A DNA stretch of 64,000 nucleotides, taken from assembly GCF_905404315.1 (NCBI RefSeq), contig NC_066275.1:7254001-7318000 (forward strand), given 5' to 3'. Made by a program: the position numbers and the translations under genes. The notes under the pieces were generated by a model that saw nothing but the letters and a program-made list of their open reading frames with translations, did not search any database and was not told the origin of the DNA. Positions 10,896 through 20,880 of this stretch are shown here, in pieces. This stretch comes from Leptidea sinapis. Its lineage: Eukaryota > Arthropoda > Insecta > Lepidoptera > Pieridae. Each line of letters begins with the position of its first letter. The stretch's first letter is position 1.

Positions 10896-10992
10896 GCGAA
10901 ACATGTGAAACTGTAATATTATACCATCGTAACATACCATGTTTATACGCAAATAAAGAATTTGATTGATTGATTGTTTGATTGATTCCATT
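10896..10992 (+). repeat. LINE 3' tail with (GATT)n
   Basis: AATAAAGAATTTGATTGATT followed by further GATT units is a typical 3' end of an insect LINE. The coding part is absent. Confidence 0.6.
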
Positions 10993-12060
10993 ATAGCAGC
11001 ATCACATAGAGATTCCAATTCTTTACTATATCGCCAAACAACTTGCCAGCATCACATAGTCAAAGTCAAAGTTTTTATTTGCATATAAATATGTTAGATT
11101 GATGTTACATAAATATTATAAAGTACATGTTTGACACATTTATGACGTTCAAATTTTACAAAATACATTTCTAAATCATTAGTTACAATAGTATCAATTT
11201 AACAAAAGATTTGAAGCTGTATTATTTAATAATATTAAGTTATTTTAAAAAAATGTCAAGATTTTAATTGATAATATTCGTCTAATGAATATAAGCAGTT
11301 TTTAATATGGTATAGGTATTTACAAGTTACAAGAGTAATTCCTATTTGACGATACCTCTCTTATTATCTTTAGGATGTGATTATAGATTTTTATGCACAT
11401 ACAAAACCAGTACATAGACATTCCAGTTCTTTTATATATCACCAAACAACTTGGCAAGCCACATAATCGGTACTTTGGTATAATAATTATTAACCATCCG
11501 AGAACCATGCAATGAACCCCCAAATTCAAGTAACATGGAACTTCCACAGAATTCCCTTTCTAATGAAAAATACTTTCACTTAAACATTACAATCTCAACT
11601 AGTATTTGTTTCATAAAACTGCTTACAATATTCAACTTGATTTGCTCTTTAATTCTTAACAAGTTTAAAGTTTATTTCGCGGTGCATTTGACTAGAATTT
11701 AAATGTAATAAATGTGCATACTATTTGAATTAAACAGAATTGAAAGTTTCTTCTAGATTGTAAGACCCAGGTTTGTAGTTCCTTCCTTCACAATCCTAAT
11801 GATATAAATACCGACGTTTAACTTTTTGTATATTTTAGCATAGTTTGTGAATTTGCTGGATTCTTGTATATATAGCTATATATACTGGCCAGGGATGATG
11901 CTTTTTAATTTTTTAGATTTTTCGGATCACCACAACATTACGTATTTTGGTTGCAATGAACAAACAACAAAATAATTGTGTCGATATATGACGGGGAAGG
12001 CCGGTGACATGGTCAGGATCCACGTGACAACAGCAAGTTAAACACAGTATATACATGGGG
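10993..12060. other. Mostly unassigned, internal duplicate
   Basis: About 50 bp around 11009-11060 recur, diverged, at about 11425-11475 (shared ACCAAACAACTTGGCA-like core). A run of TCAAAGTCAAAGTTTTTATT near 11060 looks like an inverted LINE tail. No supported gene. Confidence 0.4.
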
Positions 12061-12061
12061 C

Positions 12062-12898
12062 ATACTAAAAGTTTTGCACTTCTAGATAATCGGAACTATT
12101 TGAATTTCGAATGTTATATTTTATGAACTGTTGCAACCTTCTTAGTAATTAAAAACTTTTGGCAGGAAATCATTTGTCAATTGTTTTTATCACACATCAA
12201 AGTTCTACGTATGCAACGAAAATGGAAAAAAGTCGAAAAGATTTTAGAGCGATGTTTCAGCTTGTCTTCAATATGATTTTGCGAGAAAAGCACCTTGCTT
12301 GAGCACCGTGAGGCGATGGTTTGCTAAATTTGAGAGAGGTCGGATTTCTTTACATGACGAAGGGTGAAGGGTGGCCTTCAACTGCCGTCACCGATAATAA
12401 TGTGGCTACTGTTAAGCGGCTAATTGAAGAAAACCCGCCGATTACCTATGAGACAATTCGAGGACTATTGGGGATTGGTATGAGGCAAATTCAGAAAACA
12501 TAACACGAAGAATTGAATGTTCGGAAACTTTGTTGTCGTTGGATCCCTCATGAACTGACAGCGGAGCAGAAGCGGGCTCGCGTGGAATGGTGCTCACAGA
12601 TGCTAATGAAGTACGACCACGGACATTCTAATGCTGTTTATGTCACAGGAGACGAAACGTGGATTTATTGTTTTAAAGATTTGATGGAAGGTTTCACCTT
12701 TAACAATTCCGAAGAGGCAGTGATAACGTTCAATCAGCCCGTAGAAAATATGCCTTCAGATCTGTGGTACTCCTGTTTTAAATAATGATTTGATCACATG
12801 AAAAAATGTTGTAAAGGAGAGTATTTTATAAAGCAATACAGATTATATTTTGGTTATAACATGTTGTATTTTTAAGTTACGCAAAACTTTTAGTGTAA
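12062..12898 (+). mobile_element. mariner element, internally deleted
   Basis: Terminal inverted repeats CTAAAAGTTTTGC (left, near 12065) and its complement (right, ending near 12895) bound about 840 bp. The transposase starts with MEKSRKDFRAMFQ near 12222. It runs, with stops and frame changes, through GWPSTAVTDNN, KLCCRWIPHELTAEQK and VTGDETWIYCF (first catalytic Asp), then breaks off. The HDN and final Asp motifs are missing, and the 3' untranslated part follows directly. This is a mariner family deletion derivative that cannot encode transposase. Confidence 0.85.
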
Positions 12899-13539
12899 CC
12901 TCTTTACACAGCTGTATCATTATTAGCAAGAAACGTTACAATCATAGTGGTGGGTACAGTTCACAAAGCGTTATGATTATGTATTAAGAACGTGGTGTTC
13001 CCGACATGTGCATGCGACACAACCGTCTCGCTCGATGGCTTTTCCCTGACTGCCTGCTCGGCGCTCGCCCGGCGCCCGCTCTCGTCCGCACTTCCACCGC
13101 ATGCTGATTACACCCGAACCAAGACGAATATCCAATTATTTTCGCGCTTGCTTCTTGACTCCGACCTATATATGCATATTATTTTTTTCTTAGAAACGTA
13201 TATATTATCTGAAATAGGTTAAATGAAAACAGTTTAAAAATGACATCAATTATTTATTTAATATATTTTAGAACATTTACCTAAGGTGTGTAACTAACTA
13301 ACACCTAGGAAATTTCTAACGTACTTTATTACATTTCAGATTTAGAAAATAAAAATAAAATATAATTTCATACATTTATTAACTCGTTATGTAAATAGAA
13401 GAAAATTTTTGATCAATTTTGTTCATCTTCGAGACGACTGGCGTAACCTGGAATTAAACAAGGAATAGGGTTGATTATACAGTATACACTTACCTGAAAG
13501 CATATTACATAATAAAACGGTGTGTGTAACCTCATTAAG
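12899..13539. other. Unassigned; GC-richer patch
   Basis: A GC-rich patch near 13015-13100 contains a 76-codon frame (12992-13222) with no recognisable domain. I do not call it a gene. Confidence 0.35.
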
Positions 13540-13992
13540 GCACGGTTACTTATATGAACTGAGGTGGGGAGCGTGTCGACTAGGGTAGCGTACCTAATAC
13601 TCAGAATTACGAACGGTATTCGTTGAAGGCCATTCAGGTTCACGCTCCGACTACGACACACTCAGACGACGAATTGGAGGCCACGTATGAGGACATCGCA
13701 ACAGCCATTCGCACTCCGAAGACCCACTAAACGTTGTCATTTCAGACTTCAATGCAAAACTGGGCAAACGTAGTGGTGATGAGTTGACAGTGAGGAAATT
13801 TGGTTATGCAAATCGGAACGCCCGAGGCCAGATGCTGGCTGACTTCATGGAGAAGGAGTATCTCTATATGATCAACTCCTTCTTCATGAAGCCAAAACAA
13901 CGCAAATGGACTTGGATCAGCACCGATGGTGCCACTTAAAATTAGATCGACTTCCTTATGTCAACCAAAAGTCATATTATATTCAATGATGT
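13540..13992 (+). pseudogene. RTE-like LINE endonuclease part (5' piece)
   Basis: Fragments in shifting frames give HAPTTTHSDDELEATYEDI, then VVISDFNAKLG and NARGQMLADFM: an apurinic-type endonuclease with its SDFN motif. After DGAT the frame contains stops. The sequence is cut at 13992 by the gypsy LTR and resumes at 18999. It is the target of a nested insertion and is itself decayed. Confidence 0.8.
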
Positions 13993-14490
13993 TGTAGCGG
14001 CCAAATCCGCTACTTACTTCCGCACCGCCGCTTATGTTCTTGGACCACACGACATCACGCCACATCGTACGATCTATGACGACAGCCTACGTCACGGGTG
14101 GTGCGAGCTGCGAACCGGCTGCATCGCGTGCGCGTCCCCGCGCCCGCGCTCCCGCCGCACACCGCGGGCCCTGCGCCCGCCGCCACAGCTAGGCCTCCCG
14201 CGCCCGCGCCCCGCGCGTCGCATAAATACCAGAGGCGATCGCCCGCGCCACGCATTCTGCACATTTATTTACCTCGCGCTCACAGCTTTCCGCTTGCTTT
14301 ATTTTTGCTTTGTATAGACGCTCATTTCATTCTACATTTTGTAAAGTATTTCTTTTAATTAGTAGTAAATTCAACCTTTCATCTTTGACTCAATCTTTCA
14401 TTCTTACTTCGCTTCAAACAAATATCATAGCATCCCTAGCTCAACCAGGGGTAGTCATCGAGAAGTCGTAGGAGTAGAATACGTGCTACA
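13993..14490 (+). repeat. 5' LTR of gypsy element
   Basis: Starts TGTAGCGGCC and ends ACGTGCTACA. The middle (about 14090-14225) is strikingly GC- and CpG-rich compared with the AT-rich surroundings. A CATAAATA promoter-like box lies at 14221-14228. The copy at 18501-18998 is the same length. Confidence 0.95.
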
Positions 14491-14508
14491 GTGGTGACCC
14501 ATCCGACA
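14491..14508 (+). promoter_or_regulatory. Primer-binding site, tRNA-Trp type
   Basis: TGGTGACCC begins one base after the LTR. It matches the start of the complement of the tRNA-Trp 3' end, with a partial match continuing (CCGAC). Primer identity is an inference from this match. Confidence 0.65.
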
Positions 14509-14517
14509 AGTGACACG

Positions 14518-15381
14518 ATGACTGGCGCAGAACAACAACAAAAGGGATTAGGCGGTGGTCCAAGTACAAGTGACGGCGGAAATAACAGTGACGTATTTCG
14601 AGTGGGCGTACGGATACCACCCTTTTGGCCCGAGGAACCGGCTGTATGGTTTGCCCAAATTGAAGGTCAGTTCATTTTGTCTAATGTTACAAGTGACTCC
14701 ACCAAGTTTTATTATGTCATTAGCCAATTAGACCATCAGTACGCAGCAGAAGTCAAAGATATCATTATTTCCCCGCCGGCTACAGACAAATACGAGAAAT
14801 TAAAGTCGGAACTTATCAAGCGCCTCACAACGTCTAGAGAACGTAAAATTAAACAGTTGTTGATGCATGAAGACCTTGGTGATAGAAAGCCATCTCAATT
14901 TTTGCGTCATTTACAAAGCTTAGCAGGGAAGACAATACCAGAAGAGCTTATACGAACTATTTGGTCGAGTCGATTGCCAAATAATTTACAAACGATTGTC
15001 GCATTACAGAAGGACAGCGCCCTCGAAACCGTGGCAGATCTGGCGGACCACGTTCATGACATAGCACCGCCCGCAGTCGCTCAGGTAGCCAGATCAGCAA
15101 CTGAACAGCCAGGTACTGCTTTTGAAATTATGTGTAACAAAGTAACAGAACTGACACGGCAGGTGGAGTCACTAATGCAGAGCCAGCAACGGCAGTCTCG
15201 ATCCCGCTCCAATGACTTTAGGAACGAATACCGCACGTCACGATCCCGCTCTAATTCCCGATACCGACAGCAACCAGAAGACGATACACAATGCTGGTAT
15301 CATTTCCAATTTGGCTCGAACGCAAAGAAGTGTGTCAAGCCCTGCACATTTCGTTCGGGAAATGCCAAGGGCAGCCACTAG
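14518..15381 (+). CDS. Gag polyprotein of gypsy element
   Basis: About 287 residues from the first ATG (MTGAEQQQKG); the same frame is open back to the LTR edge. The capsid-like region contains PPFWPEEPAVWFAQIEGQF and FLRHLQSLAGK, typical of insect gypsy Gag. An arginine/serine-rich stretch precedes a single zinc finger, CWYH...KKCVKPC, spaced C-x2-H-x9-C-x3-C, the CHCC form seen in CsRn1-like elements. Gag would form the particle and bind RNA. The last 91 bases overlap pol. The slippery heptamer at 15357-15363 lies six codons before the TAG stop. No internal damage is seen. Confidence 0.93.
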   Translation: MTGAEQQQKGLGGGPSTSDGGNNSDVFRVGVRIPPFWPEEPAVWFAQIEGQFILSNVTSDSTKFYYVISQLDHQYAAEVKDIIISPPATDKYEKLKSELIKRLTTSRERKIKQLLMHEDLGDRKPSQFLRHLQSLAGKTIPEELIRTIWSSRLPNNLQTIVALQKDSALETVADLADHVHDIAPPAVAQVARSATEQPGTAFEIMCNKVTELTRQVESLMQSQQRQSRSRSNDFRNEYRTSRSRSNSRYRQQPEDDTQCWYHFQFGSNAKKCVKPCTFRSGNAKGSH

Positions 15382-18300
15382 TGGCCGAACACGTCTGCCC
15401 TACATCATCAGGCCGCCTTTTTATCACCGACCTTAACACAAAAGTACAATACCTTATCGACACAGGGTCTGACTTATGCGTTTATCCACGTTCTCGCATT
15501 CAAGAACATCGCACGAAGACGCAGTACGAGCTCTTTGCAGCAAACGGTACGGTGATATCAACATTTGGGTACGTTCACTTACAACTCAACCTAGGGTTGC
15601 GCCGCGTATTCAGTTGGCGCTTCGTGGTGGCAGACGTCTCCAAACCAATCATTGGCGTCGACTTCCTTAGCTTTTATAACCTGCTCGTCGACTGCCGCAA
15701 TCACCGCCTGGTCGATGGGGTAACGTCACTGTCCGTCGCCGTACCACGCCAGCACCACAAGGAGGACATCTCATCAGTACGTACAACATCGCCAGGGGAC
15801 TCGTTGTATAACGACATTGTACGAGAGTTTCCGAACATTACACGCCCAGCTGGTAAGCCAAGTGAACCAAAACACAACACGGTTCACCATATTAGGACGA
15901 CGCCTGGCCCACCAGTATTTTGCCGCCCTCGTCGGTTAGATCCGGAGAGACTCACCATTGCCAAAAAGGAGTTGGAAGAGATGGTACAAAATGGTACAGC
16001 TCGGAGATCAGAGAGCCCCTGGTCCTCAGCACTGCACCTAGCACGTAAGAAAAACGACGGCTGGAGACCTTGTGGGGATTACAGAGCATTGAACGCTCGC
16101 ACTATTCCAGACCGATACCCTGTGCGGCACATCCAGGACTTTGCGCACCAGCTGGCAGGCAAAAAAGTCTTTTCTACGGTGGACCTCGTTAAAGCATATA
16201 ATCAGATCCCAGTCCATGCTGACGATATTCCTAAGACTGCCATTACCACGCCTTTCGGATTATTTGAATTCCCTTACATGACATTCGGACTTCGTAATGC
16301 TGCACAATCTTTCCAACGTTTTATGGATGAAGCACTTAGAGACCTAGACTTCTGTTTTGGGTACATTGATGACATCCTAATCTTCTCTGAATCTCCATTA
16401 CAGCACCAGCAACACCTTCGCCAGCTATTTCAACGTTTGACAGATTACGGCATACTGATAAACACAGCGAAATGTGTATTTGGTAAGGATGAAGTAACTT
16501 TTCTTGGCTTCACAGTGTCCGCAGCAGGCGTTAAACCTTTGGAGGAGAAGGTCCAGGCAGTTCAAGACTACCCGCCACCCAAGACGGTAAAGGAGTTGAG
16601 GCGATTCCTAGGAGTCATCAACTTCTACCGAAGATTCATTCCTGGAGCAGCAGCAATACAAGCACCGCTTAATGCCTTACTAGCTGGACCGAAAACCAAA
16701 GGATCACACCCAGTCAACATGACTCTAGAGCTGCTAGAAGCATTTAAAAGATGTAAGTCTAGTCTTTCCCATGCCACACTCCTAGCACATCCAGATACCA
16801 CAGCAGAGCTGGCGATAAAGACTGACGCTTCGGACCACGCTATTGGAGCCGTACTGCAGCAAAGTAAGGGAAACACCTGGCAACCCCTCGCTTTTTTCTC
16901 CAGAAAACTCAGCCCTTCCCAAAAAAAGTACAGCCCTTACGACAGGGAATTATTGGCGATTTATGAAGCGATTCGTTATTTCAGATACATGGTTGAAGCG
17001 AGGACATTCACCATCTACACTGACCACAAGCCCATTACGTTTGCATTCAGCACTCAACGTGACAGCTGCTCACCTCGTCAGTTCCGGTACTTGGACTTCA
17101 TCAGTCAATTCAGCACTGATATCAGGTATATCCCTGGGAGGGACAACACAGTAGCTGACAGCATGTCTCGGGTTGAAGAGATGACAACGCCCCTAGATTA
17201 CCAGTCCCTCGCCCGTGCCCAGGATTCTGATGCTGAACTTCAAAACTTACTCGTAAGTGGGTCAGGCCTAAAATTAGAAAAGGTCATGCTAGAGAACTCT
17301 GATATTCAGGTATTCTGCGACACTTCTACTCAATACACCAGACCTTTTGTTACTTCAGCTTTCCGACGTCAGGTATTCAACACGTTACATAGTCTAAGTC
17401 ATCCCGGAGCAAAAGCCACAGCGCAATTGGTAGCACAACGCTTCGTTTGGCCGGGTATTAAGAAGGACTGTCGACAATGGGCCAAAGAGTGTCAACAATG
17501 TCAGCGCAGTAAAATATCTCGCCACACATCAGCTCCATTAGCAAAGTTCACAATGCCTTCAGCTCGCTTCCGTCAGGTCCATATGGACATAATAGGTCCC
17601 TTACCTTCTTCTGTTGGTCACAGGTACTGCCTCACCATGATCGACCGCTTCACTCGATGGCCGGAGGCCATGCCCTTGCAGGACATCACTGCAGAATCCT
17701 GCGCTGCCGCCTTCGTAACTGGGTGGATTGCGCGGTTCGGTTGCCCCGAGAGCATCATAACCGACCGCGGCCGCCAGTTTGACAGCCAGCTGTTCAAGAG
17801 GGTCGCCGCGCTGGTAGGCGCCGACCACCGCACCACAACAGCTTATCATCCCGCAGCAAATGGCCTCGTAGAGAGGCTACACCGTCAGCTCAAGGCCGCT
17901 ATAACCTGCCACACCAGTGCTCAATGGACGGAGGCATTACCTCTCGTGCTGCTGGGCATACGCAGCGCGTGCAAAGATGACCTGCAGGCGTCTACCGCGG
18001 AATTAGTCTACGGCGAGCCACTCCGCTTACCTGGACAGTTCCTTCAGCCCATACGGGACGACCACATCGACGTTACCGACTTCGCCAGCAGACTGAAACA
18101 GCACATCACTAAGCTGTCACCAACATCTACGTCATGGCACGGACAACGTACATTCTACGTGCCCAAAGACCTACAGCACTCCACTCACGTGTTCCTGCGC
18201 CAGGGTCCTGTAAAACGGCCGCTACAAGCCCCGTACACCGGACCCTACAAGGTACTACGTCGGGGCTCCAAGTCATTTGACATAGAAGTCCAGGGTAAGA

Positions 18301-18476
18301 CGTCAACAGTAACGATCGACCGTCTCAAACCAGCATATAGCGCAGATGACAACTTATCAGGAAAAGACACACAAACACAGACTGTACCTACACAAAAGGA
18401 AACTACGGAAGAAGAACACATCAGAACTACAAGAAGTGGACGAAGAGTCAAGTTTCCCGACTACTATCACCCGTAG
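15291..18476 (+). CDS. Pol polyprotein (protease, RT, RNase H, integrase)
   Basis: 1,061 codons open in the -1 frame relative to gag; translation probably enters by frameshifting near 15360, so the nominal Met is not a real start. Order: aspartic protease DTGS at about residues 57-60; reverse transcriptase with WRPCGDYRALNA and YIDD near residue 362; RNase H with KTDASDHAIGAVL; integrase HHCC zinc region ending CQQC; catalytic residues in VHMDIIGPLP, ITDRGRQFD and NGLVERLHRQ, the last two 35 residues apart (DD35E). A C-terminal GPY-like stretch (YTGPYKVLRR) follows. All key residues are present, so the element could be autonomous. No env gene. Confidence 0.95.
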   Translation: MLVSFPIWLERKEVCQALHISFGKCQGQPLVAEHVCPTSSGRLFITDLNTKVQYLIDTGSDLCVYPRSRIQEHRTKTQYELFAANGTVISTFGYVHLQLNLGLRRVFSWRFVVADVSKPIIGVDFLSFYNLLVDCRNHRLVDGVTSLSVAVPRQHHKEDISSVRTTSPGDSLYNDIVREFPNITRPAGKPSEPKHNTVHHIRTTPGPPVFCRPRRLDPERLTIAKKELEEMVQNGTARRSESPWSSALHLARKKNDGWRPCGDYRALNARTIPDRYPVRHIQDFAHQLAGKKVFSTVDLVKAYNQIPVHADDIPKTAITTPFGLFEFPYMTFGLRNAAQSFQRFMDEALRDLDFCFGYIDDILIFSESPLQHQQHLRQLFQRLTDYGILINTAKCVFGKDEVTFLGFTVSAAGVKPLEEKVQAVQDYPPPKTVKELRRFLGVINFYRRFIPGAAAIQAPLNALLAGPKTKGSHPVNMTLELLEAFKRCKSSLSHATLLAHPDTTAELAIKTDASDHAIGAVLQQSKGNTWQPLAFFSRKLSPSQKKYSPYDRELLAIYEAIRYFRYMVEARTFTIYTDHKPITFAFSTQRDSCSPRQFRYLDFISQFSTDIRYIPGRDNTVADSMSRVEEMTTPLDYQSLARAQDSDAELQNLLVSGSGLKLEKVMLENSDIQVFCDTSTQYTRPFVTSAFRRQVFNTLHSLSHPGAKATAQLVAQRFVWPGIKKDCRQWAKECQQCQRSKISRHTSAPLAKFTMPSARFRQVHMDIIGPLPSSVGHRYCLTMIDRFTRWPEAMPLQDITAESCAAAFVTGWIARFGCPESIITDRGRQFDSQLFKRVAALVGADHRTTTAYHPAANGLVERLHRQLKAAITCHTSAQWTEALPLVLLGIRSACKDDLQASTAELVYGEPLRLPGQFLQPIRDDHIDVTDFASRLKQHITKLSPTSTSWHGQRTFYVPKDLQHSTHVFLRQGPVKRPLQAPYTGPYKVLRRGSKSFDIEVQGKTSTVTIDRLKPAYSADDNLSGKDTQTQTVPTQKETTEEEHIRTTRSGRRVKFPDYYHP
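15357..15363 (+). promoter_or_regulatory. -1 ribosomal frameshift heptamer GGGAAAT
   Basis: In gag phase the bases read G-GGA-AAT, the X-XXY-YYZ arrangement. The gag stop TAG follows at 15379-15381. A one-base slip back continues directly into the pol frame. GGGAAAU-type heptamers are accepted slippery sites; a downstream stimulatory structure was not worked out. Confidence 0.75.
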
Positions 18477-18482
18477 TCACGG

Positions 18483-18500
18483 TCTCAGTGGGGGAGTACT
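18483..18500 (+). promoter_or_regulatory. Purine-rich tract before 3' LTR
   Basis: AGTGGGGGAGTACT immediately precedes the 3' LTR, the position of the plus-strand primer. Confidence 0.7.
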
Positions 18501-18998
18501 TGTAGCGGCCAAATCCGCTACTTACTTCCGCACCGCCGCTTATGTTCTTGGACCACACGACATCACGCCACATCGTACGATCTATGACGACAGCCTACGT
18601 CACGGGTGGTGCGAGCTGCGAACCGGCTGCATCGCGTGCGCGTCCCCGCGCCCGCGCTCCCGCCGCACACCGCGGGCCCTGCGCCCGCCGCCACAGCTAG
18701 GCCTCCCGCGCCCGCGCCCCGCGCGTCGCATAAATACCAGAGGCGATCGCCCGCGCCACGCATTCTGCACATTTATTTACCTCGCGCTCACAGCTTTCCG
18801 CTTGCTTTATTTTTGCTTTGTATAGACGCTCATTTCATTCTACATTTTGTAAAGTATTTCTTTTAATTAGTAGTAAATTCAACCTTTCATCTTTGACTCA
18901 ATCTTTCATTCTTACTTCGCTTCAAACAAATATCATAGCATCCCTAGCTCAACCAGGGGTAGTCATCGAGAAGTCGTAGGAGTAGAATACGTGCTACA
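18501..18998 (+). repeat. 3' LTR of gypsy element
   Basis: 498 bp, indistinguishable by eye from the 5' LTR. The sequence after its terminal CA is ATGT, the target duplication, followed by the interrupted LINE. Confidence 0.95.
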
Positions 18999-20880
18999 AT
19001 GTCTCTGATCAGCCGTTCAAAAAGAACCGGAAAAATCTCAGACTATACCCTCAAATTGATGGATGTAAGACGCCAAATGACCCTTCAGTCCCTGGACGAT
19101 GCTTCCCAGTATAGGCAGCTAAATAGACAGATCTCCAAGTCATTGACTCCCAATATACAGATTGTGTGAAGGCGGCCATAGAGCTTAACAAAGGCTCAAA
19201 AGTTTTCATTCCCACGAGATTTGTCTATCGGGCAGAGCCAACTGACAAAGCTGCAGACCGGTGACTGCAGGGTAGTTTCGTCTAAACCCGAACTATTGAG
19301 GGAAGTCGAGAAGTTCAACGGACAGTTATACATGACCGCACGGGCACCTGTTACCGGCAAGGCTGAAAACCTAAGAGCTAAATTAACCCGACACAATACC
19401 TAAGATATCCCAGACGTCAGCCTGTTCGAGATTAGTATGGCCCTAAAACAGCTTAAAAACAACAAGGCGCCGGGTGATGATGGAATTACAGCTGAGCTTC
19501 TGAGAGCTGGTGGTAGCCCTGTACTTAAGACCCTCCAGAAACAATTCAAATCCGTCATCCTCGAGGGCAAAACGCCGCAAGCATGGCACAGAAGTATAGT
19601 GGTGCTGTTCTTCAAAAAGGGCGATAAAATGCTTTTGAAGAACTACAGGCCCATATCACTTCTGGGCCATGCATATAAGCTATTTTCTAGGTTATCACGA
19701 ATCGTCTCGTGCGCAGGCTCGACGATTTCCAGCCTCCCGAACAAGCCGGATTCCGTAAAGGCTTTAGCACCATAGACCACATACATACGCTGCGGCAGGT
19801 TATACAGAAGACAGAGGAGTATAACCAGCCACTATGCTTGGCGTTCGTGAACTATGAGAAATATTATGAGAACTATTCAATCGAAACCTGGGCGGTGCTT
19901 CAGTCTCTCCAGAGGTGCCACATTTATTACCGATATATCGAAGCGTTAAAGTGTTTGTATAGAAACGCCACCATGTCAGTCCGTTTCCAGGATCAGATCT
20001 CGAAGCCTATCCGACTGCAGCGGGGAGTCAGACAAGGCGATGTCATATCGCCCAAGCTGTTCACCGCTGCGTTGGAAGATGTCTTTCAGCTTCTGGACTG
20101 CAGACGATATCGTAATCATGGCAAAGACCATGGAAGACTTAAGCCATATGCTCGATGGCCTCAATACAGCTTCCCAAGCAGTAGGTCTCAAAATGAACAT
20201 GCATAAGACGAAGATCATGTCAAATGTCCATGTCGCACCTACTCCTATAACAATTGGGAACTATACTCTCGAAATTGTTGACGAGTACGTCTACCTCGGA
20301 CAAACAATCCAGTTAGGCAGGTCCAATTTCGAGAAGGAGCTCACTCGTCGAATCCAACTCGGATGGGCAGCGTTCGTGAAGTTCCGTAAAATCTTCTCGT
20401 CCCAAATACCTTAGTGTCTGAAGACGAAGGTTTTCAACCAGTGTATGTTGCCATTGGTGACTTACGGTACGCAGACGTGGTCGCTAACTATCGGCCTTAT
20501 GAGAAAGCTCATGGTCGCTCAGAGGGCAATGGAGAGGGCTATGCTCGGGGTTTCCCAGTGAGATCGAATCAGAAATGAGGAGATCCGTAGGAGAACCAAA
20601 GCAATCAATAATCATAGTCCAAACGATTGCGAAACTGAAGTGGCTGTGGGCAGGGCACATAGTTTGACGGACAAATGGCCGTTGGGGCAGTACTTTACTG
20701 CCTCGACTTTCGACCACGTACCGGAAGACGCAGTGTTAGTAGGCCCCCCACAAGATGGACCGACGATCTGGTCAAGATCGCCGGAATACGTTGGATGAGT
20801 GCAGAGCAGGACCGATCGTCGTGGAATTTTTTGGGGAACGTTTTCTGGCTGATGATGATGATGATGAATTATACGAAATA
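18999..20880 (+). pseudogene. RTE-like LINE reverse transcriptase (3' piece)
   Basis: Continuation of the LINE split by the gypsy element. Frames in order show NNKAPGDDGITAELL (RT block 1), LKNYRPISLLGHAYKLFSR, EQAGFRKGFSTIDHI, RGVRQGDVISPKLF and TADDIVIMAK (catalytic DD). GLKMNMHKTKIM, VDEYVYLGQTIQ and the tail SVSRPPTRWTDDLVKIAG follow. Several stops and frame changes occur (for example near 19403, 19700, 20090 and 20414). It ends in a short (GAT)n tail at 20853-20872, a common LINE terminus. Smaller relatives lie at 24525-25115, 39240-39765, 59728-59795 and 60025-60090. Confidence 0.88.

Larger units (their letters stand above)
13993..18998 (+). mobile_element. Ty3/gypsy LTR retrotransposon, CsRn1-like, apparently intact
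   Basis: Complete 5,006-bp element: 498-bp LTRs with TG...CA ends, a primer-binding site matching tRNA-Trp, gag and pol open frames overlapping in -1 phase, a purine-rich tract and 4-bp target duplication ATGT (13989-13992 and 18999-19002). The LTRs look identical by eye across their length, which implies very recent insertion. The CHCC zinc finger (instead of CCHC) plus tRNA-Trp priming are traits described for the CsRn1 clade. It sits inside an RTE-like LINE in the same orientation. Confidence 0.95.

Noticed and set aside
12992..13222. 76-codon cysteine-containing frame in a GC-rich patch
   Set aside because: No recognisable domain and no exon boundaries; compositional effect is sufficient.
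14055..14317. Proline/arginine-rich frames in the GC-rich part of the LTR (also at 18563-18825)
   Set aside because: Identical in both LTRs, in several phases; a by-product of GC-rich regulatory sequence.
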